Shown: positions 7,323-15,210 of the stretch, piece by piece
Layout of the letters: every line of letters starts with the position of its first letter
Numbering within the stretch: the stretch's first letter is position 1
Origin: Bacillota bacterium
Lineage (GTDB): Bacteria > Bacillota > Clostridia > Tissierellales > Sedimentibacteraceae
Assembly: GCA_029239575.1 (NCBI GenBank)
Contig: JARBUP010000084.1
Location: 1,766-23,899 of the forward strand
Direction of reading: 5' to 3'
Length of the DNA: 22,134 nt
The notes under the pieces: generated by a model
What the model saw: only the letters and a program-made list of their open reading frames with translations
The model's database searches: none
What the model was told of the DNA's origin: nothing
Made by a program: the position numbers and the translations under genes

Positions 7323-8672
7323 TTAACGCAAATTATGCTTTGTAATTTTATAATTTAAACTCTGAGGAGTAATTGTTAGTTTGTTCGCTGCCTCTGTAAG
7401 GCTGTTAGTACTTTTAATAGCTTGCTGAATCAATTCTTTTTCATATTTATCAACTGCATTTTGTAAGTTAATAGTTTCATTAAAAATGTCTTCAGTATCA
7501 TCATTTAATGTTGAACTTTTATATTCAATGGACCTTGTGAGTTCGTGAACATCTTTTAATAGAAATTCATCCCCTCCTGCATGATTGAACGCGCTCTCTA
7601 TAATATTTTTCATTTCTCTTACATTACCAGGCCAATTCCAGCTATAGAAAATACTTTTTACCATTTCACTTAATCCTCTGATGTTTCTATTCATCTGATT
7701 ATTATATTTCTGTATAAAATAATCAGCGAGTAGCAATATGTCATCTTTACGTTGTCTTAATGGAGGTATATATATTTTAACTATACTGATTCTATAATAT
7801 AAATCTTCTCTTAAACGCTTAGAATCGAGTAAATCTTCGAGTTTTTCATTTGTAGCACATATAATTCGTACATCAAAAGGAATGTCCTTATGTCCACCAA
7901 TATGTCGCACTTTTTTATCTTCTAACACTTTCAATAATTTAACCTGCATGGAAATGTCCATTGAATTGATTTCATCCAAAAACAATGTTCCTCCATCAGC
8001 AAATTCAAATAATCCCTTTTGAGTTTGTGCACCAGTAAAACTACCTTTCTCAGTACCAAAAAAAATACTTTCAAAAAGGTTGCTTGGAATTGCAGCACAA
8101 TTTTGTGAAACAAATGGTTTATCCTTGCGCTTACTGCTTGTGTGTATGGACTGAGCTACCAATTCTTTTCCTGTCCCTGTTTCACCATAAATAAGCACTG
8201 TAGAGTTAGAATCAGCAACCATTTTAATTTGATCTTTTAACATAAGCATCTTATCATTGTTAGTAATGATATCATCAAGCTCAAAGAGACCATTTCTTTC
8301 AACTTCCGTTGATTTGCTGTTTATAATCTTAAGGAACCTTCCATAATCAACAGCTCCAATTAATTCGCCTTTTTCAAATATTGGCATAGTCGTACTGATT
8401 AAGGTGATCTGTTGATTTTCGCTATTCGTTAAAATCTGTTTTTCATTTACAATGGATTTACCAGTTTTCAAAGCCCTCATTATTGTACTAGTTTCTTCAG
8501 TCAAACTTGGATAAACATCAAGGATATGTTCTCCCAATAAAAGTGCAGGAAGATGCGTATAATATTGACATGCACTATATTCTACAATACCTTTTTTATT
8601 ACAAATTACAATTTCAGTATTATCCCCACACATGTCAATTATTTTTTGAACCTGACTTAAAATTTCAAGCAT
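7323..8672 (-). CDS. Sigma-54-dependent transcriptional activator, PAS-AAA+-Fis HTH (RocR-like architecture)
   Basis: An enhancer-binding protein that uses ATP to open sigma-54 holoenzyme promoters. Its 449 residues comprise an N-terminal PAS-like sensor (about 10-115, with PAS-typical 'VICNKKGIVEYS' and 'PIFEKGELIGAVDYGR'), then the AAA+ domain (about 130-360) and a C-terminal Fis-type helix-turn-helix (about 404-449, 'LTEAANKLTITPQSLNYKI'). Walker A is GETGTGKE (163-170), Walker B TLFLDE (229-234), and an arginine-finger region lies near 'LREDLYYRIS'. The sigma-54 contact loop is GSFTGA (210-215) rather than GAFTGA, a conservative change. GAGGAAAG upstream of the ATG supports the start. The next gene on the strand, the AGCS symporter, has a consensus sigma-54 promoter and is the likely target. 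The ligand is presumably an amino acid or metabolite, by analogy with RocR only. Confidence 0.92.
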   Translation of the reverse strand: MLEILSQVQKIIDMCGDNTEIVICNKKGIVEYSACQYYTHLPALLLGEHILDVYPSLTEETSTIMRALKTGKSIVNEKQILTNSENQQITLISTTMPIFEKGELIGAVDYGRFLKIINSKSTEVERNGLFELDDIITNNDKMLMLKDQIKMVADSNSTVLIYGETGTGKELVAQSIHTSSKRKDKPFVSQNCAAIPSNLFESIFFGTEKGSFTGAQTQKGLFEFADGGTLFLDEINSMDISMQVKLLKVLEDKKVRHIGGHKDIPFDVRIICATNEKLEDLLDSKRLREDLYYRISIVKIYIPPLRQRKDDILLLADYFIQKYNNQMNRNIRGLSEMVKSIFYSWNWPGNVREMKNIIESAFNHAGGDEFLLKDVHELTRSIEYKSSTLNDDTEDIFNETINLQNAVDKYEKELIQQAIKSTNSLTEAANKLTITPQSLNYKITKHNLR

Positions 8673-8784
8673 TAACTTTCCTCTTTCCTATTTTCAGAAG
8701 TTATTTAATAAATATATTAGTGTTTATATTACGTTTTTTTAAGTATCTAATAAATTATATGAAAAAAATATTTGTTCTAAACTT

Positions 8785-8812
8785 ATTATAGCATAACTTT
8801 GATTAGAGTAAA
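8785..8812 (-). promoter_or_regulatory. Sigma-A promoter of the PAS-type activator gene
   Basis: Minus-strand TTTACT (8812-8807), a 16-nt spacer and TGCTATAAT (TATAAT 8790-8785) form a good extended -10 promoter. The leader would be about 105 nt long. The rest of the 273-bp gap (8673-8945) holds only the tctC terminator. Confidence 0.7.
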
Positions 8813-8880
8813 TAGGTTGATTTCCGATGCAAGAAAAAACAACTCGTTTAATAAATATTCTAATTCTCAAAAACATAAAA

Positions 8881-8921
8881 AAAAGATGGCCCACAACATA
8901 ATTGCTGCGAAGCCACCTTTT
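8881..8921 (-). terminator. Rho-independent terminator of the TTT/dehydrogenase operon
   Basis: On the minus strand AAAAGGTGGC (8921-8912) pairs with GCCATCTTTT (8890-8881) with one G-U pair, followed by an uninterrupted run of T. It lies 25 bp after the tctC stop and separates this operon from the sigma-54 activator downstream. Confidence 0.88.
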
Positions 8922-8945
8922 GTTTGATAAAATTTTATTACTATT

Positions 8946-9992
8946 TTATTTCTTTAATTCCCAACCAAAGTATTTAGGACCATATTCTTTCATTTGATCT
9001 TCAGCTGCTTGGAAAATTTCTAAATATCCTTGCCAATCAGTGATTTGAACGTCAATGCCTTGTTCAGCTAATTTTGCTTTAAGTTCATCACTCTCAAGCA
9101 CTTTTGTTAAAGCTTCACGCATTTTTGTCAATACTTCTTCAGGAACACCAGCTTTAGTTACAATACCACGAGAACTGTCAGCTACTATTTCAACACCAAC
9201 TTCTTCAAAAACAGTTGGAACATCAGGTAATTGTGATACACGCTCTTTAGAAGCAACAGCTATAACTTTTAATTGTCCTGCCTTAATTGCATTACCTACC
9301 TCGCTTACATTTGCTACACTGATATCAGCATGACCGCCATACAAGCTTGTTAATGATTCTGAACTTCCTGTAGTTGCAAGATGAACAAACTGACCGCCTT
9401 CAAGTGAATCAAGTTGAGCTATGAACACACCGTCATCTCCTGCACCAGATGTTCCTGCAACTGAAATTTCAGTTGTTTTGCTGAATTCATATAAGTCTTT
9501 GAAAGTAGTGAAACGATTTTCATCAGGACGAACACAAACCACTACGTAATCACGTGCAAAGTTAACAAGTGGAGCAAAATCTTTGAAAGTGTTTGTACGT
9601 TGTGCTTCAGGGTTTATATAGTTTGCAACCAATCCTGGAAGAGATACGTTACAAATAGTATAACCATCTGCATCTGCTGATAAAACCATATTATAACCTA
9701 TCCAACCACCAGCACCTTCAGTGTTTGTAATTGTTACCGGCACGCCAAGTTCTTTTTCGAGTTCTGGAGCAATTAAACGAGCACATATGTCATTTGCACC
9801 ACCTGGTTTCCAAGGAACAACCCAAGTAATTGGTTCTTTTGGATATGATGAACTATCTCCTGCATTTGCTGTAGGCTCAGTGCTACCGGATGTATTTCCA
9901 GCAGTGTTGCTGTCAGAAGCACAACCTACTAAAGAGAACATCATGGAAATTGCAAGGCTTGAAATTAATGCTAAACTTTTAAATTTTTTCAT
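8946..9992 (-). CDS. tctC: Tripartite tricarboxylate transporter substrate-binding lipoprotein (TctC/Bug family)
   Basis: Extracytoplasmic receptor that captures a carboxylate and delivers it to TctAB. The 348-residue protein begins with a lipoprotein signal (KK, hydrophobic core 7-20, lipobox LVGC with Cys24) and an Asn/Ser/Gly/Thr-rich linker. The Bug-type Venus-flytrap fold starts at 'YPKEPITWVVPWKPGGANDICARL' (about 50-73), the usual carboxylate-pinning loop region. The family landmarks 'NTEGAGGWIGYN' (about 92-104) and 'TSGAGDDGV' follow. Its length is normal for the family. AGGAGG before the ATG supports the start. It is last in the operon, 132 bp after the D-2-hydroxyacid dehydrogenase, a gap long enough for its own promoter or a processing site. 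The substrate is unknown; context suggests a hydroxylated carboxylate. Confidence 0.93.
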   Translation of the reverse strand: MKKFKSLALISSLAISMMFSLVGCASDSNTAGNTSGSTEPTANAGDSSSYPKEPITWVVPWKPGGANDICARLIAPELEKELGVPVTITNTEGAGGWIGYNMVLSADADGYTICNVSLPGLVANYINPEAQRTNTFKDFAPLVNFARDYVVVCVRPDENRFTTFKDLYEFSKTTEISVAGTSGAGDDGVFIAQLDSLEGGQFVHLATTGSSESLTSLYGGHADISVANVSEVGNAIKAGQLKVIAVASKERVSQLPDVPTVFEEVGVEIVADSSRGIVTKAGVPEEVLTKMREALTKVLESDELKAKLAEQGIDVQITDWQGYLEIFQAAEDQMKEYGPKYFGWELKK

Positions 9993-10035
9993 ATTTTCCT
10001 CCTATTATTTTGGGTTTACGAATTATGTATCGTAT

Positions 10036-10073
10036 ACCATATTTTTATCGAGAAAGTATTATCAACTTTCCCG
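10036..10073 (-). promoter_or_regulatory. Possible internal promoter and hairpin before tctC
   Basis: CGAGAAAGT (10049-10057) and ACTTTCCCG (10065-10073) form a 6-bp stem, extended by two pairs beyond a mismatch, with a 7-nt loop. On the minus strand no T-run follows, so it is not a standard terminator for the operon. Overlapping it, TTGATA (10065-10060), 18 nt and TATGGT (10041-10036) could be a weak sigma-A promoter for tctC. Confidence 0.35.
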
Positions 10074-10080
10074 TTTTTCC

Positions 10081-10098
10081 TTAAATAAATTTATTTAA
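10081..10098. repeat. Perfect 18-bp AT-only palindrome upstream of tctC
   Basis: TTAAATAAATTTATTTAA (10081-10098) is fully self-complementary with no loop. It could be a protein-binding site, or chance in AT-rich DNA. Confidence 0.4.
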
Positions 10099-10124
10099 TC
10101 TAAACTCAAAACTTAATGAATGAT

Positions 10125-11141
10125 TTAAAAACAAAAACTTATATCCATATTTTCATTTTTTTGTTCGATTAAATATTCACCATTTACTAAATCACCAATA
10201 GGTATAGGTATGGGCTCATTATTATCCACTCTAATAATATTGTCCACTACATGTGAAACCATAATACTGTTCATATCAACTGTGTTCCCTCCAACATGTG
10301 GTGTAATAACAATATTATCAAGAGTTAAAAGAGGATTGTCTGGTGAAGGTGGCTCCTGTTCTAAAGTATCAAGTCCAGCACCAAGAATCCAATTATTTTT
10401 TAATGCTTCGTACAAATCGTTTTCATTTATTATACTGCCCCGTGCTGTGTTTATTAAAATTGCACTTGGTTTCATCTGTGACAAATAGTCCTTATTAATC
10501 ATACCTTTTGTTGCAGGCGTTGATGGTAAATGAAGACTTATTATATCTGACTGTTTCAGTAGCTCTTCCGCTTCTGCATATTTAATATTAAGATCCTTTT
10601 CACGTTCAGGTGTCATACGATAAGAATCATAGTAAATAACATTTGCTCCTAATGATTGTACTTTTTTAGCTACTAAACGCCCTATATTTCCGCAGCCTAT
10701 TAACCCTACAGTTTTACCATTTATTTCGTAAGTTTTATCTATATACACTTGTCTTTCCCATATACCAGAAGCAACAGAATTATTCAAAGGAATAATATGC
10801 CTGTAGAGTGATAACATCAATGCGATTGCCAATTCTGAAACTGCATTAGAATTTACTCCGTTTGTTATAGCTACTGATATTCCCAGCTCCCCTGCTTTTT
10901 TAACGTCCACACCGTCATAACCTGAACCCCAACGCTGAATGAGCTTAAGTTTTCCTGCCAACGGTTCCAATATACTAGCATACATTTTAGGTCCACGAAG
11001 TATTACGTAATCTGCTTCACATAATTTATCAAAACTCTGGTTATTAGGGATGTGTATGCAATGAAATTTTGGGGATAGCTTAATTTTTAGTTCATTCATG
11101 ACTGATGAACTGTATTCACCAACAATGGCAACAGTTTTCAA
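10125..11141 (-). CDS. D-isomer-specific 2-hydroxyacid dehydrogenase family protein
   Basis: Oxidises a 2-hydroxyacid (or reduces a 2-oxoacid) with NAD(P). I number residues from the upstream in-frame ATG at 11162. The Rossmann motif GCGNIG is at 156-161, and the catalytic triad is Arg241 (NTARG), Glu270 (LEQEPP) and His289 (TPHVGG), all intact. The overall order matches the phosphoglycerate/glyoxylate/(S)-sulfolactate dehydrogenase group. Start choice: the ATG at 11162 has no Shine-Dalgarno. AAGAAGG (11156-11150) lies 8 nt before a TTG at 11141 but only 2 nt before the ATG at 11147, so I place the start at TTG 11141 (338 residues). The gene sits between a DUF1932-type dehydrogenase and tctC. 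It probably acts on the imported substrate or a derivative; specificity cannot be read from sequence. Confidence 0.9.
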   Translation of the reverse strand: MKTVAIVGEYSSSVMNELKIKLSPKFHCIHIPNNQSFDKLCEADYVILRGPKMYASILEPLAGKLKLIQRWGSGYDGVDVKKAGELGISVAITNGVNSNAVSELAIALMLSLYRHIIPLNNSVASGIWERQVYIDKTYEINGKTVGLIGCGNIGRLVAKKVQSLGANVIYYDSYRMTPEREKDLNIKYAEAEELLKQSDIISLHLPSTPATKGMINKDYLSQMKPSAILINTARGSIINENDLYEALKNNWILGAGLDTLEQEPPSPDNPLLTLDNIVITPHVGGNTVDMNSIMVSHVVDNIIRVDNNEPIPIPIGDLVNGEYLIEQKNENMDISFCF

Positions 11142-11172
11142 AAGCATCACCTTCTTATACATGATTTATATT

Positions 11173-12066
11173 CTAAGCCGTACATTCTGATTTCGAATTG
11201 ATAATATCAAGTATTTCCTTCCATCCATTCGGTTTATGTTGAACAAATTTTTCAGCAAAATCATATGGCTCAAGCATAGCATGGCGATTTTTTGCTGATA
11301 AAGTCATATCATAACAAATACCTGATTCCTCGAGCATTTTAATTGAACCATCAAGTTCAACTGCTCTTCTGTGTGCGTGAATTGCAGTACCTGTAACAAG
11401 CCTGTTAAGATGATCTTCAAATTTGATGCCATCAAGAGATTCTCCAACTGAATGAATGACTTGATCTGAAACGCCATTTGCCTCTGCGCCCTCCAACATT
11501 TCTATCATGAGCGCTGCTATACCTTTCATATAAACACTTCTTAACAATTTTATAGCAGAAGCATCTCCAGGATTTTCTCCTACTACTTCGATCTTCATGC
11601 CATATGGAGCAAGAGCTTCATAAAAAGCTTCAGCGCCATTGCCGCTTGCCACGATTGGAACTTTATGTTTGCTAAGAGGCAGTGAGCCAAGCATGGCACT
11701 GTCAGAAAATAATACGCCTTTATTTTTTAATAATTTCCATACCTGTCTTTTAGTTTCTGGTGTTGATGCTCCCACATCTGCATAAATCTGGCCGGGACGC
11801 ATAACTCCAATCACAGAACGGCATGCATCAATAGTAAAGCTTGAAGGAACTGATACTATAACAATTTCAGCCTCTTTAGCCACATCTTCGGCTTGAGGCA
11901 GCAAAGCTACATCAGCTTCTTTGGCACGAGTTTTAATCAGCTCGCTCATTGGCGGTTTATCAGCCATTGCATCATAAGCAACTATGCCTGTAACCCCTTC
12001 AGATTTCAAACCAATACTGATATTATAAGCAGCTTCGCCAAAGCCTATAAATCCTAATTTAATCAT
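11173..12066 (-). CDS. 3-hydroxyisobutyrate/6-phosphogluconate dehydrogenase-like protein, DUF1932 type
   Basis: NAD(P)-dependent beta-hydroxyacid dehydrogenase superfamily. The 297-residue protein has an N-terminal Rossmann domain starting GFIGFGEAA (5-13), in the order of the family's GxGxxG/A motif, and 'VSVPSS' near 71-76. The segment 'IYADVGASTPETKRQV' (about 94-109) occupies the substrate-binding loop. 'GDASAIKLLRSVYMKG' (167-182) carries the position of the catalytic lysine (Lys173). The all-alpha C-terminal half ('SAKNRHAMLEPY') resembles DUF1932 proteins. An AAGGGGG sequence about 11 nt before the ATG serves as ribosome binding site. It sits 75 bp after the present tctA stop (35 bp after the ancestral one) and 10-30 bp before the next dehydrogenase. 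The substrate is unknown; the context implies a hydroxyacid with a hydroxyl beta to a carboxylate. Confidence 0.85.
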   Translation of the reverse strand: MIKLGFIGFGEAAYNISIGLKSEGVTGIVAYDAMADKPPMSELIKTRAKEADVALLPQAEDVAKEAEIVIVSVPSSFTIDACRSVIGVMRPGQIYADVGASTPETKRQVWKLLKNKGVLFSDSAMLGSLPLSKHKVPIVASGNGAEAFYEALAPYGMKIEVVGENPGDASAIKLLRSVYMKGIAALMIEMLEGAEANGVSDQVIHSVGESLDGIKFEDHLNRLVTGTAIHAHRRAVELDGSIKMLEESGICYDMTLSAKNRHAMLEPYDFAEKFVQHKPNGWKEILDIINSKSECTA

Positions 12067-12141
12067 TTTTTTACTTACCCCCTTACAATAACAAAATTAA
12101 TTTAAGCTTCTGATTCTTCTCCGCCCAATGTTTCTTTGATT

Positions 12142-13629
12142 CTATGTTTTTGAAAAACACCCATAAATAAAGTCAAGAAAATTACTATTATCAAATATTA
12201 TCAAAACTATGCAAATAGGGCGTTGGAAAATTCTTAACATATCCCCTTGGAACATTGTCATTGATTGGTCAATAGCCATTTCTAAGTTATCACCAAGAAT
12301 AAATGTCAATATAAGCGGAACCATTGGAAAACCAACCATCTTCAAGAAATATGCAATAAAACCTGCAATTATCATTACCATAACATCAAATAGGCTGTAG
12401 TTTATACTGTAAACGCCAAGCAAGCTTACAATGATTATGCTTGGGAATAAATATTTGTTTGGAATTTTAGTAATTTGAGCCCATACATTTGCCAAAGGAA
12501 GGTTCAAAACAACTAATAATATGTTCCCTATGAACATACTTGCTATTACAGGCCATACAACTTCAGGATGTTCCGGGAAAAGAGTAGGACCCGGAGCAAC
12601 ACCGTGCATTATAAAGGCACCCATAAGCATTGCCATTGCTGGTGAAGTAGGAATACCAAGAGTGAACATCGGTATGAGAGCTCCTCCGCAAAATGCATTA
12701 TTTGCAGTTTCAGGCCCTGCAACTCCTTCGATTACACCTGTTCCAAATTTTTCGGGATGCTTTGAAAGCTTTTTCTCAACAGAGTAACTCATAACTGTAG
12801 GAATTGATGAACCACAGCCCGGTATCAGCCCCATAAAAAACCCTATAAAGCTTCCCCTAAAAATTGATTTCATAACTATTGGCCACTCATCTTTGCGAGG
12901 GAACATGCTTTGAATTTTATGAACTTCTTGTTTAACATTTAAATCTTCAGCTAAATTAGCAAATATTTCAGTCATTGCAAAAGCACCCATTGAAACAGCA
13001 ATGAAATCAATTCCGCTTACAAGATTAGGCACTCCAAATGAAAAACGAATTGTACCATTAAAAGGGTCCATACCTACCATTGCTATCATCAATCCCAACA
13101 AAGCTGACATCAAACCTTTAACTACAGAACGTCCCAACAAGCTTATTACAAGGGAAAGTCCCATAACGATAAGGCACAAAAACTCCGGTGGTCCAAATTT
13201 TAAAGCTTGTTTTGCCAACACAGGTCCTACAAGAATTAATCCTAAAAGTGCAATCAATCCTCCTATAAATGAACCTATGGCAGCTACACCTAAAGCTGCG
13301 CCTGCACGTCCCTGCTTTGCCAACGGGTGACCATCCAAACATGTGATAACGGATGCTGTCTCTCCAGGTGTGTTAATAAGTACCGATGTAATTGTACCTC
13401 CATACATGGCACCATAATAGATACCTGCAAGCATGATGATTGATTCTGTTGGAGACATGGAAAATGTCAATGGTAATAAAAGAGCTGTTCCTGCTGTAGG
13501 ACCTAGTCCTGGAAGAACACCTACCAACATACCAAATATTACCCCCACTGCACAATAAAGCAGGTTCATTCCGCTTAATGCACTGGCAAAACCGTCAAAT
13601 AAATATAAAAATGTTGATGCAATATCCAT
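12142..13629 (-). CDS. tctA: Tripartite tricarboxylate transporter large permease TctA, C-terminus altered by a frameshift
   Basis: Twelve-helix channel subunit of the TTT carboxylate:cation symporter. The 495-residue protein carries the family motifs 'GVLPGLGPTAGTALLLPLTF' (38-57), 'YGAMYGGTITSVLINTPGE' (about 72-90, ending in a conserved TPGE) and the inverted-repeat counterpart 'GLIPGCGSSIPTV' (about 270-282). Normal residues run to Ile478; then the frame shifts and ends with 17 atypical residues and a stop at 12144-12142. Removing one copy of a 10-bp tandem repeat (12186-12205) restores a natural tail, beginning VIFLTLFMGVFQKH and ending GGEESEA, with a stop at 12104-12102 and about 505 residues. 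The loss falls in the last helix and tail, so function may be partly kept. GGAGGG before the ATG supports the start; it is 12 bp downstream of tctB. Confidence 0.93.
   Translation of the reverse strand: MDIASTFLYLFDGFASALSGMNLLYCAVGVIFGMLVGVLPGLGPTAGTALLLPLTFSMSPTESIIMLAGIYYGAMYGGTITSVLINTPGETASVITCLDGHPLAKQGRAGAALGVAAIGSFIGGLIALLGLILVGPVLAKQALKFGPPEFLCLIVMGLSLVISLLGRSVVKGLMSALLGLMIAMVGMDPFNGTIRFSFGVPNLVSGIDFIAVSMGAFAMTEIFANLAEDLNVKQEVHKIQSMFPRKDEWPIVMKSIFRGSFIGFFMGLIPGCGSSIPTVMSYSVEKKLSKHPEKFGTGVIEGVAGPETANNAFCGGALIPMFTLGIPTSPAMAMLMGAFIMHGVAPGPTLFPEHPEVVWPVIASMFIGNILLVVLNLPLANVWAQITKIPNKYLFPSIIIVSLLGVYSINYSLFDVMVMIIAGFIAYFLKMVGFPMVPLILTFILGDNLEMAIDQSMTMFQGDMLRIFQRPICIVLIIFDNSNFLDFIYGCFSKT
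12186..12205. repeat. Perfect 10-bp tandem duplication inside tctA
   Basis: TATTATCAAA occurs at 12186-12195 and again at 12196-12205. Ten is not a multiple of three, so the second copy changes the reading frame of tctA; deleting one copy restores a family-like C-terminus. The pattern fits replication slippage or a sequencing/assembly artefact. Confidence 0.9.
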
Positions 13630-13641
13630 ATTTCTCCCTCC

Positions 13642-14103
13642 TTACCATCCAAATTGATTTGTAGGTATCTGTACCTGCAATACCATTTTAAATATAACAA
13701 AACAACATACCGAAACAATAGTACCTAAAAGTATTGCTTTTGGCCACTTAGTTCCTCTGCTAAATAGTGCAGTTAATAAAATTATTGAAGTAACAACAAA
13801 TCCTATTTTCTTAACAAAAATTAAAAAGAATATTAATCCACCCCAGCACACAAAAAGATTAATTCTGCTTGTAATATTTGCAGGCAAAGCATCTTTTAGA
13901 GTAATTCCATTTTCTTTTAGTGAATTTACAAATGCAATTAAAGATAATACAAACATCATACCGCTGACCCAGCGTGGTATAAAACCAGGTCCTGGTGCAT
14001 ATTTACCGCCCCATAATTTCAGATGCATGGCAAAATAAAAATAAAATAATGAAAACAACATGAAACAAAAACAAATTACTGAATCAAGCTTAATTTTTTT
14101 CAA
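13642..14103 (-). CDS. tctB: Tripartite tricarboxylate transporter small permease TctB
   Basis: Small four-helix subunit that pairs with TctA in the membrane. Helices lie at about residues 9-27, 48-62, 84-101 and 103-150 (the last region probably split in two). The 'GGKYAPGPGFIPRWVSG' segment between helices 1 and 2 is the family hallmark (GPGFFP). Start choice: the longest frame opens with GTG at 14112, but that codon is part of the Shine-Dalgarno AGGAGGT (14117-14111). A TTG at 14103 lies exactly 8 nt downstream, so I place the start there (153 residues, starting MKKIKLDS). It lies 12 bp before tctA and 38 bp after the Ldh_2 gene, clearly within one operon. The family call is secure because of the TctA neighbour and the motif. 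Confidence 0.9.
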   Translation of the reverse strand: MKKIKLDSVICFCFMLFSLFYFYFAMHLKLWGGKYAPGPGFIPRWVSGMMFVLSLIAFVNSLKENGITLKDALPANITSRINLFVCWGGLIFFLIFVKKIGFVVTSIILLTALFSRGTKWPKAILLGTIVSVCCFVIFKMVLQVQIPTNQFGW

Positions 14104-14141
14104 ATATCGCACCTCCTAAAAATATTAAATATAAAAGTTTA

Positions 14142-15185
14142 TCATTGACTAAATTCGCATTCAAAGGGTACACCATATTCTGTACTAAGAACTAAAAGTT
14201 CTGCAACTACAGCTTCTGACAGTTGAACTCCTTCTTTTGATGCTTGTTCATAATTATTAAATTCAATTTCACCGGCAATCATGATTTCTGAAACGCCGGG
14301 AGCCTTTGGAGATTGTTTAATGCTGTCAAATAGTTCATCAACGTTTTCTTTAAAAATGTCAATTGGAATTATGCTGCCAACATTAAACGCTCCTAAAAAG
14401 AAACCTGATTGCTGAGTGCTTGTATAATCGTAAAAGCTACCCATTGTTTGACCGTTAAGCGCACCGCTAAGACAACTGCATAAAATTTCTGTAATAAGAG
14501 ATATAGCATAACCTTTAGCTCCTCCAAAAGGAAGCATGGCATACACTTTTGACGGATCATTAGTTGGATAACCTTGTTCATCAACTCCCCAATTATCAGG
14601 TATGGTGCGTCCTTCTTTTTTGGCTAAAGTTATTTTCCCACGAGCAACAATACTGGTCGCCATATCAAGCACCATTGGATGATGACGATTTGCTGGAATG
14701 GAAATTGATATGGGGTTAGTTCCAAGCATTGGCTTCATTCCTCCTATAGGAGCAAGGGCTACTGGCCCATTGGCAATGGCAACTCCAATCATTCCTTTCG
14801 ATGCTGCATATTCTGTAAAAAATGCTGCATACCCAAAGTGATTTCCTCCTTTGACCGCTGCGAAGCAACATCCATTTTTTTCAGCTCTCTCAACACATAA
14901 CTCCATAGCACGTTGTGCTGTTACTGCTCCCATACCATTTTGTCCATCTATGAGTAAAAGAGAATTGTTATCCTGAACTATTTTAATTTCTGTATCTTTT
15001 GATACAAGTCCATCACGTATGCGTCGTGAGTAAGCTGTCAAGCGCGTCATTCCATGGGAACTGATACCTCTCATATCCGCATTGACAAGACTTTCTGCAA
15101 AAATATTGCTGCTATCCTGGTCAAGTCCTGCTTTTTGCATGATATCACTAGTAAACGATTTTAACTTTGCAGCATTAAAACGCAT
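14142..15185 (-). CDS. Ldh_2-family (malate/L-lactate/L-sulfolactate dehydrogenase type) oxidoreductase
   Basis: NAD(P)-dependent 2-hydroxyacid dehydrogenase of the ComC/MdhII fold, unrelated to the classical lactate dehydrogenase fold. The 347-residue protein shows the family motifs: 'SHGMTRLTAYSRRIRDGL' (38-55, including the catalytic-site His39), 'GNHFGYAAFFTEYA' (about 114-127, His116), 'LGTNPISISIP' (154-164), 'VLDMATS' (172-178) and 'PFGGAKGYAISL' (about 223-234). GGAGG before the ATG supports the start. It lies between the RraA-like gene and tctB. Members of the family act on malate, lactate, (R)-sulfolactate, ureidoglycolate or cyclic imino acids. Pairing with a D-2-hydroxyacid dehydrogenase in one operon resembles the ComC/SlcC pair of sulfolactate metabolism, but no sulfolactate sulfo-lyase (SuyAB) is present in the window. 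Confidence 0.9.
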   Translation of the reverse strand: MRFNAAKLKSFTSDIMQKAGLDQDSSNIFAESLVNADMRGISSHGMTRLTAYSRRIRDGLVSKDTEIKIVQDNNSLLLIDGQNGMGAVTAQRAMELCVERAEKNGCCFAAVKGGNHFGYAAFFTEYAASKGMIGVAIANGPVALAPIGGMKPMLGTNPISISIPANRHHPMVLDMATSIVARGKITLAKKEGRTIPDNWGVDEQGYPTNDPSKVYAMLPFGGAKGYAISLITEILCSCLSGALNGQTMGSFYDYTSTQQSGFFLGAFNVGSIIPIDIFKENVDELFDSIKQSPKAPGVSEIMIAGEIEFNNYEQASKEGVQLSEAVVAELLVLSTEYGVPFECEFSQ

Positions 15186-15210
15186 TTTTTAACCTCCTAA
15201 GCAGTTAAAT

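Noticed and set aside
10049..10073. Terminator splitting tctC from its operon
   Set aside because: On the minus strand the hairpin is followed by ATAAAAATATGG and no T-run, so it lacks the defining feature of an intrinsic terminator.
9721..10098. Open frame of 125 codons on the plus strand running into the gap before tctC
   Set aside because: Mostly antisense to tctC; no Shine-Dalgarno and an incoherent product.
12142..13629. Calling tctA a pseudogene
   Set aside because: Only the last helix and tail are changed; 478 residues with both family motif repeats are intact, so a coding call with a frameshift note is safer.
14142..15185. Assigning the operon to sulfolactate degradation (ComC/SlcC/SlcHFG)
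   Set aside because: The dehydrogenase pair and TTT transporter fit, but the defining sulfo-lyase SuyAB is absent and RraA-like and DUF1932-type genes are not part of that pathway.
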